A stretch of DNA of 26,867 nucleotides from JAAZLS01 sp964585925 (GTDB taxonomy: Bacteria > Bacillota > Dethiobacteria > DTU022), in contig CAZPFS010000027.1 of NCBI GenBank assembly GCA_964585925.1, positions 1 to 26,867 on the forward strand, read 5' to 3'. The notes beneath the pieces are model-generated. The model was given only the letters and a program-made list of their open reading frames with translations, was not told the DNA's origin and did no database searches. Every line of letters begins with the position of its first letter. Position 1 is the stretch's first letter. Shown here piece by piece: positions 23,123-26,867 of the stretch. The position numbers and the translations under genes were made by a program.

Positions 23123-23350
23123 TTATGAAGTGATATAGGTGGAACCTCCGGCCTCGCTCAAGGTGGAAGAAAGCCACATGGAACGCTGCTGGCACTCGGA
23201 ATTCAGCTCGCTGATCATGTTTCTCAATGTGGCGTCCTGTACCATATCAGAGTACATCTGCAGTTTTTTTACGCAAAGCGACTCTGACTGATACTGGTGA
23301 AATAGTGACATAAACTCGGCTTTGCCCACACTTCTGACAGCTGTCTTCAT
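23123..23350 (-). CDS. Small CotF-related helical protein
   Basis: A 75-residue, mostly helical protein (MKTAVRSVGKAEFMSLFHQYQ, then a second helical segment from about 25 onward with ISELNSECQQRSMWLSSTL). It resembles the partner protein often encoded before small CotF genes in Clostridia, but I recognise no firm family beyond this. Second ATG at 23350 is preferred, seven bases after GGGAGG. Its place upstream of the CotF-like gene suggests a coat function and joint expression late in sporulation. No clear sigma-E or sigma-K promoter could be fixed. Confidence 0.7.
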   Translation of the reverse strand: MKTAVRSVGKAEFMSLFHQYQSESLCVKKLQMYSDMVQDATLRNMISELNSECQQRSMWLSSTLSEAGGSTYITS

Positions 23351-23538
23351 CATTCAACCTCCCTGGTGTTGTTTGCCCCCGGGGAACTGCCGCCCTAAGC
23401 CCCCTCGGAACAGTTTATTTTAACCCGTATTGCCGCGAGATATCCCCGAAACCTGATCAAAACTGTTCTTTGCAAACATTTAACGGCTGCAATTTCCGAT
23501 TTACCCCTCACAGCAAATTTATTAAAAATATGGTATAT

Positions 23539-23560
23539 TGTTTATAAACACATGGATGTG
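23539..23560. repeat. Two joined palindromes in the divergent intergenic region
   Basis: TGTTTATAAACA (23539-23550) is a perfect 12-bp palindrome, and CACATGGATGTG (23549-23560) has perfect 5-bp arms. They share two bases and lie about 90 bp upstream of pntAA in the roughly 300-bp gap between the coat and pnt operons. They could be operator sites. No convincing promoter match is seen in the gap on either strand. Confidence 0.5.
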
Positions 23561-23649
23561 ATCTCAAACACGAACTGCCTCCTCCATAAACAGGGTATCA
23601 AGCAGATTTTGTTGCCATAAAATTACAGCAGTCCTTGGGAGGTTTTATT

Positions 23650-24831
23650 ATGCCGTTTAAGGGAATTACCATCGGGATTCCCAGGGAGATCATGCCTGGG
23701 GAAAAGCGAGTGGCCACCACACCCGACAGCGTACGCCTTTTTGCCGGAGCGGGGGCCAAAGTGCTGATTGAAGCAGGGGCCGGCGAGGGTTCCTACCTGA
23801 GCGACGGCCAGTACCGGGAAGCAGGAGCGGAAATTGTTTCCACACCCGAAGAAATCTACAAAAGTGCGAACCTGATTCTGAAAGTCAAGGAACCCCTGTT
23901 CAATGAACAACTGCAGATTCATGAGGCGGAACTACTTTCGGCCAAGACCACCCTGGTTACCTTTTTGCATCCGGCCAATCCGGCCAATCACCAGACCGTC
24001 CATATTTTAGCCCGCAAGGGGGTCACCAGTTTCACCCTGGACGGTATACCCAGAATTTCCCGGGCGCAGCAGATGGATTGCCTTACCTCTATGAGCACCA
24101 TTGCCGGATACAAGGCGGCCATCTATGGCGCTTTCCATCTTCCCCGGTTTATCCCCATGATGCCCACAGCCTTTGGGGTAATCAAGCCCGCTGAATTCCT
24201 GGTGATAGGCGTGGGAGTGGCCGGGCTGCAGGCCATCGCCACTGCCAAGCGTCTGGGGGCAAAGATCAAAGCCCTGGATATCCGCCCGGAAGCCAATGAG
24301 CAGGCCAAAAGCCTGGGGGCGGAGGCGGTCCCCTTTGACGTGCCTCCCGAGCTGGCCTTGGGAAAGGGAGGTTACGCCCTTCGCCTGCCGGATGAATGGT
24401 ATGTCAGGGAACGGGCGGCCCTGCTGCCGGTGCTGAAAAATATAGATGTCCTGATTTTGACCGCCCTGATCCCCGGCGAACAAGCGCCCTTGCTGGTAGA
24501 TGACCAAATGGTTGCCCAGATGAAACAGGGTTCGGTGATCGTGGATATAGCAGTGGATCAGGGGGGCAACTGCACCCTCACCCGCCCCGGTGAGGAATAC
24601 CGCCACCATGGGGTATATATAATCGGAATTAAAAACGTGCCGGCCGACCTGGCCGCCGACGCCACCTGGATGTTCGCCCAGAACATCTGGCATTTTTTGA
24701 AATACATTATCAAAGATGGAAAGATCAACTGTGATCCCTCCGATGAGATCATCGAAAAAACCTTGGTTACCAAAGACGGCAAAATAGTTCACCGGGGAAC
24801 ACTGCAGGCCTTGGAACAGCAGAAAAGTTGA
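23650..24831 (+). CDS. pntAA: NAD(P) transhydrogenase subunit alpha 1, NAD-binding domain
   Basis: The 393-residue cytosolic domain I of proton-translocating transhydrogenase; it binds NAD(H) and passes hydride to NADP bound by PntB. It has IGIPREIMPGEKRVATTPDSV at the start, the SRAQQMD segment with the Arg-Gln-Asp-Ser residues of the hydride-transfer site, the Rossmann motif GVGVAGLQA (187-195), and Asp210 in ALDIRPE that binds the adenosine ribose. It is related to alanine dehydrogenase but the pntAB-pntB neighbours settle the identity. ATG at 23650 has GGGAGG seven bases upstream. No membrane segment is present, as in the split (Rhodospirillum-type) form. Confidence 0.96.
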   Translation: MPFKGITIGIPREIMPGEKRVATTPDSVRLFAGAGAKVLIEAGAGEGSYLSDGQYREAGAEIVSTPEEIYKSANLILKVKEPLFNEQLQIHEAELLSAKTTLVTFLHPANPANHQTVHILARKGVTSFTLDGIPRISRAQQMDCLTSMSTIAGYKAAIYGAFHLPRFIPMMPTAFGVIKPAEFLVIGVGVAGLQAIATAKRLGAKIKALDIRPEANEQAKSLGAEAVPFDVPPELALGKGGYALRLPDEWYVRERAALLPVLKNIDVLILTALIPGEQAPLLVDDQMVAQMKQGSVIVDIAVDQGGNCTLTRPGEEYRHHGVYIIGIKNVPADLAADATWMFAQNIWHFLKYIIKDGKINCDPSDEIIEKTLVTKDGKIVHRGTLQALEQQKS

Positions 24832-24937
24832 TAATTTTTGACCCTACCCGAGCCCAAATCTATGAACCTACAATACTTGGCCTGGCCTTTCGGGCTTATG
24901 AACCGGAAGGTCATGCCGGCTGGGAGGAAACAGCAAC

Positions 24938-25237
24938 ATGTACCTGGGGTTGACAATTGTTCTTGCCGCCTCCGCTTTGTTGGGATATAGAGTGATTTCA
25001 TCGGTTCCACCTCTGCTGCATACCCCCTTGATGTCAGGCATGAATGCCCTTTCCGGTGTAATTGTGATCGGCGCCCTGGCCGCCTTTGCCGCCTCTCCCC
25101 CCGGAGCCCGGCCCTGGACCGGCCTGGCGGTGGTGGTGGCTATGATCAACGTGGTCGGAGGATTTTGGGTTACCGATCGCATGCTGCGCATGTTCCACCG
25201 CCAGGGGGACAATAACCGGGAACGGGGGGAGAGCTGA
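24938..25237 (+). CDS. pntAB: NAD(P) transhydrogenase subunit alpha 2, membrane part
   Basis: This 99-residue membrane protein has three predicted helices (about 2-20, 33-52, 59-80). The conserved VPPLLHTPLMSGMNALSGVIVIGAL segment is diagnostic of the PntA C-terminal membrane domain. It forms the proton channel with PntB. GGGAGG lies about 10 bp before ATG 24938. It is separated from pntAA by 106 bp, which hold no other gene, and overlaps pntB by one base (TGATG). Confidence 0.95.
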   Translation: MYLGLTIVLAASALLGYRVISSVPPLLHTPLMSGMNALSGVIVIGALAAFAASPPGARPWTGLAVVVAMINVVGGFWVTDRMLRMFHRQGDNNRERGES

Positions 25238-26637
25238 TGTTCATTACGATCGCCGCCATTGCCCTGATCGTGGTCTTTCTGGCCGGCATCCGCCTGATGC
25301 AATCCCCGGAAACCGCGGTCAAGGGGAACCGCCTGGGAGCGTTGGCCATGGCACTGGCCATTTTGATTGCCCTGTGGAATTCAAGCACCATCACCATGCC
25401 CGCGGTTTGGTTTTTACTGGGGGCCGGCGGGCTTGTCGGTGTCATTTTCGGACAGGTGGTGACCATGATCCAAATGCCCCAGGCCGTGGCGCTTTTAAAC
25501 GGGCTGGGTGGAGCTGCCTCCGCGCTGGTGGGGGGAACGGTGGCCGCCTGTACCGTTGACAGTGCACCCCGGGCATTCTGGTTTACCGCCGCGCTGGCTC
25601 TGGGCCTGGGAGTGCTCACCCTGGTGGGAAGCATTGTGGCCGCTTTGAAGCTGCAGGGCCGGATCTCCTCGCGGCCGGTTTTTATATCCGGCCATAGCGT
25701 CTTGCTGGCAATATTCCTGCTGTCCGGATCTCTGCTGGTGCTTTCCACCCTGTTTTTTTCCGGGCGGTATTTTAATAATGTGATCTTGCCCTTTACCATA
25801 ATCGCCTTTGCCGCCTATGGCCTATTGATGGCAATCAGGGTCGGCGGGGCGGATATGCCGATCATGATCTCCTTTTTTAATTCCCTTTCGGGAGTGGCCG
25901 CCGCCGTGGCCGCTCTGACAGTGTTTGACCTGTTGCAGGCCGGAGTGGGGGCCCTGGTAGGCGTGGCCGGATTGATCCTGACCCGGATCATGTGCCGGGC
26001 CATGAACCGAAACCTTCCGGCAGTACTGGGCGGTATCAGAGCAAAGCCCGCGGAGGCCACGGCCTTTCCCCTCCCGGGGCCGGAAGAGAATCCGCCCGGG
26101 GAAGGGGCCGACCCGCGGGAAAGGCTGCCGCAGATATTTGAAATGGCACAGACAGTGATCATTGTCCCCGGCTATGGAATGGCCGTGGCCCAGGCTCAAC
26201 AGGCGGTAAAAGATCTGATCGACGCTCTGCAGAATGCGGGCAAGGAGGTAAAAATCGGAATTCATCCCGTGGCCGGAAGGATGCCCGGGCATATGAATGT
26301 GCTGCTGGCAGAGGTGGGAATCCCCTATGATATGCTGTTTGACCTGGAAGAGATCAATCTGGAATTCGAGAAGACCGACCTGGTAATCGCGGTGGGAGCC
26401 TGCGATGTGATCAACCCCGCCGCCAACACCGCCGAGGGCACCCCCATTTACGGCATGCCCATTTTACAGGCGGCCCGGAGCAGACAGGTAGTGGTGTGCA
26501 ATATGGACTCCAATCCGGGCTATTCCGGTGTCCCCAATACCCTTTACCAGGAGAGGCATACCATTGCCTTGTGGGGGAATGCCCTGGAAACCGTCCCCGG
26601 GCTGACCGCACTGGTGAAACCCGGCCGGCATCACTGA
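25237..26637 (+). CDS. pntB: NAD(P) transhydrogenase subunit beta
   Basis: This 466-residue subunit holds about eight to nine membrane helices (about 1-265) and a cytosolic NADP-binding domain III (about 290-466). Domain III shows VIIVPGYGMAVAQAQQAV, HPVAGRMPGHMNVLLAEV, GACDVINPAA, YGMPIL and CNMDSNPGYSGVPN, all canonical. With PntAA/PntAB it uses the proton gradient to make NADPH from NADH, or runs in reverse. The pnt genes are the only plus-strand operon in the window. Confidence 0.97.
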   Translation: MFITIAAIALIVVFLAGIRLMQSPETAVKGNRLGALAMALAILIALWNSSTITMPAVWFLLGAGGLVGVIFGQVVTMIQMPQAVALLNGLGGAASALVGGTVAACTVDSAPRAFWFTAALALGLGVLTLVGSIVAALKLQGRISSRPVFISGHSVLLAIFLLSGSLLVLSTLFFSGRYFNNVILPFTIIAFAAYGLLMAIRVGGADMPIMISFFNSLSGVAAAVAALTVFDLLQAGVGALVGVAGLILTRIMCRAMNRNLPAVLGGIRAKPAEATAFPLPGPEENPPGEGADPRERLPQIFEMAQTVIIVPGYGMAVAQAQQAVKDLIDALQNAGKEVKIGIHPVAGRMPGHMNVLLAEVGIPYDMLFDLEEINLEFEKTDLVIAVGACDVINPAANTAEGTPIYGMPILQAARSRQVVVCNMDSNPGYSGVPNTLYQERHTIALWGNALETVPGLTALVKPGRHH

Positions 26638-26698
26638 CCCGGCCCGTTCCGGCGGCCGTCAGAATACCTGGCCAAAACTCAACCGATATCGCTTCGCG

Positions 26699-26730
26699 CC
26701 CCCTTCCGTTTGTCGGAAGGGGGTTTCTTC
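26699..26730 (+). terminator. Intrinsic terminator of the pnt operon
   Basis: CCCCCTTCCG and CGGAAGGGGG form a perfect 10-bp stem with loop TTTGT, followed by TTTCTTC. It is about 60 bp after the pntB stop. Confidence 0.9.
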
Positions 26731-26767
26731 AATCCCCGGCGGTTGGAATTTTAGCTGAATTGATCAC

Positions 26768-26801
26768 GTTGACAAAAGAACCATCCAACCGTCCCAGTGA
26801 C
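26768..26801. repeat. Possible degenerate REP-like intergenic repeat
   Basis: GTTGACAAAAGAACC, a short insert, then CCGTCCCAGTGACA resembles a GACAAAAGAACCGTCCCC-type sequence that I recall as a scattered intergenic repeat in Clostridia. The resemblance is from memory and unverified. The rest of 26731-26867 shows no convincing gene, only a weak ATCGC/GCGAT hairpin at 26825-26837. Confidence 0.25.
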
Positions 26802-26867
26802 ATCGTTGTCGTGAGAAGAACGAAATCGCTTTGCGATGGCTTTTCTATTCCCTGTTAATAGTTAGCC

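Noticed and set aside
23650..24831. Alanine dehydrogenase
   Set aside because: The N-terminal fold is shared, but the pntAB and pntB neighbours and the SRAQQMD hydride-transfer segment identify transhydrogenase alpha 1.
26496..26858. Plus-strand open frame running to the window end
   Set aside because: It overlaps the end of pntB and the terminator, has no ribosome binding site, and its translation shows no recognisable domain.
1..26867. CRISPR arrays, tRNA or rRNA genes, prophage or insertion sequences
   Set aside because: No spaced direct repeats, cloverleaf-like genes, rRNA blocks, integrases or transposases were seen anywhere in the window.

Overview
The window is chromosomal DNA from an endospore-forming, low-GC-phylum but fairly GC-rich bacterium of the class Clostridia (Firmicutes/Bacillota). 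It resembles the Peptococcaceae/Desulfotomaculum/Syntrophomonas part of that class. This rests on gene order (rpmF-plsX-fab-acpP-fabF-rnc-smc-ftsY-ylxM-ffh-rpsP-khpA-rimM-trmD-rplS-lepB-rbgA-rnhB-yraN), on sporulation genes (spoVS, CotF-like coat proteins, a SleB-type hydrolase), on strong GGAGG ribosome binding sites, and on frequent TTG/GTG starts. The species cannot be named from the sequence alone. No phage, insertion sequence, CRISPR array, rRNA or tRNA was seen.

Layout from right to left, which is the direction of transcription for most of the window. (1) About 23650-26637, plus strand: a three-gene proton-translocating NAD(P) transhydrogenase operon (pntAA-pntAB-pntB) ending in a strong terminator. 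(2) 22873-23350, minus strand: two small CotF-like spore coat genes with a terminator. (3) 20125-22617, minus: an iron-sulfur assembly operon (iscR-type regulator, iscS, iscU) with a near-consensus IscR box upstream, followed by a membrane-anchored NusG-domain-II protein. (4) 13025-19910, minus: a DUF177 (YceD) protein, rpmF, then fatty-acid and phospholipid synthesis genes (plsX, fabH, fabD, fabG, acpP, fabF) and rnc. DUF177 is driven by a perfect TTGACA-N17-TATAAT promoter. (5) 12660-12920: spoVS alone, with its own likely promoter and terminator. (6) 1284-12549: smc, ftsY, then ylxM-ffh-rpsP-khpA-rimM-trmD-rplS-lepB-rbgA-rnhB-yraN, covering chromosome organisation, protein targeting, ribosome maturation and secretion. 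(7) 63-1095: a promoter, a clear cyclic-di-AMP (ydaO/yuaA) riboswitch, a secreted LysM plus SleB-type cell-wall hydrolase, and a terminator. A cut-off gene start lies at the left edge.

Most of the window is conserved housekeeping sequence, and no wholly new multi-gene system was found. The most informative details are: the riboswitch on the hydrolase; the IscR box; a DUF177 gene with no ATG/GTG/TTG start at the position its family length requires; absence of fapR and fabK from the fab cluster and of mnmA from the isc cluster; spoVS placed between rnc and smc; and departures from motif consensus in RbgA (HKAD in place of NKxD) and SMC (LSTGE in place of LSGGE).
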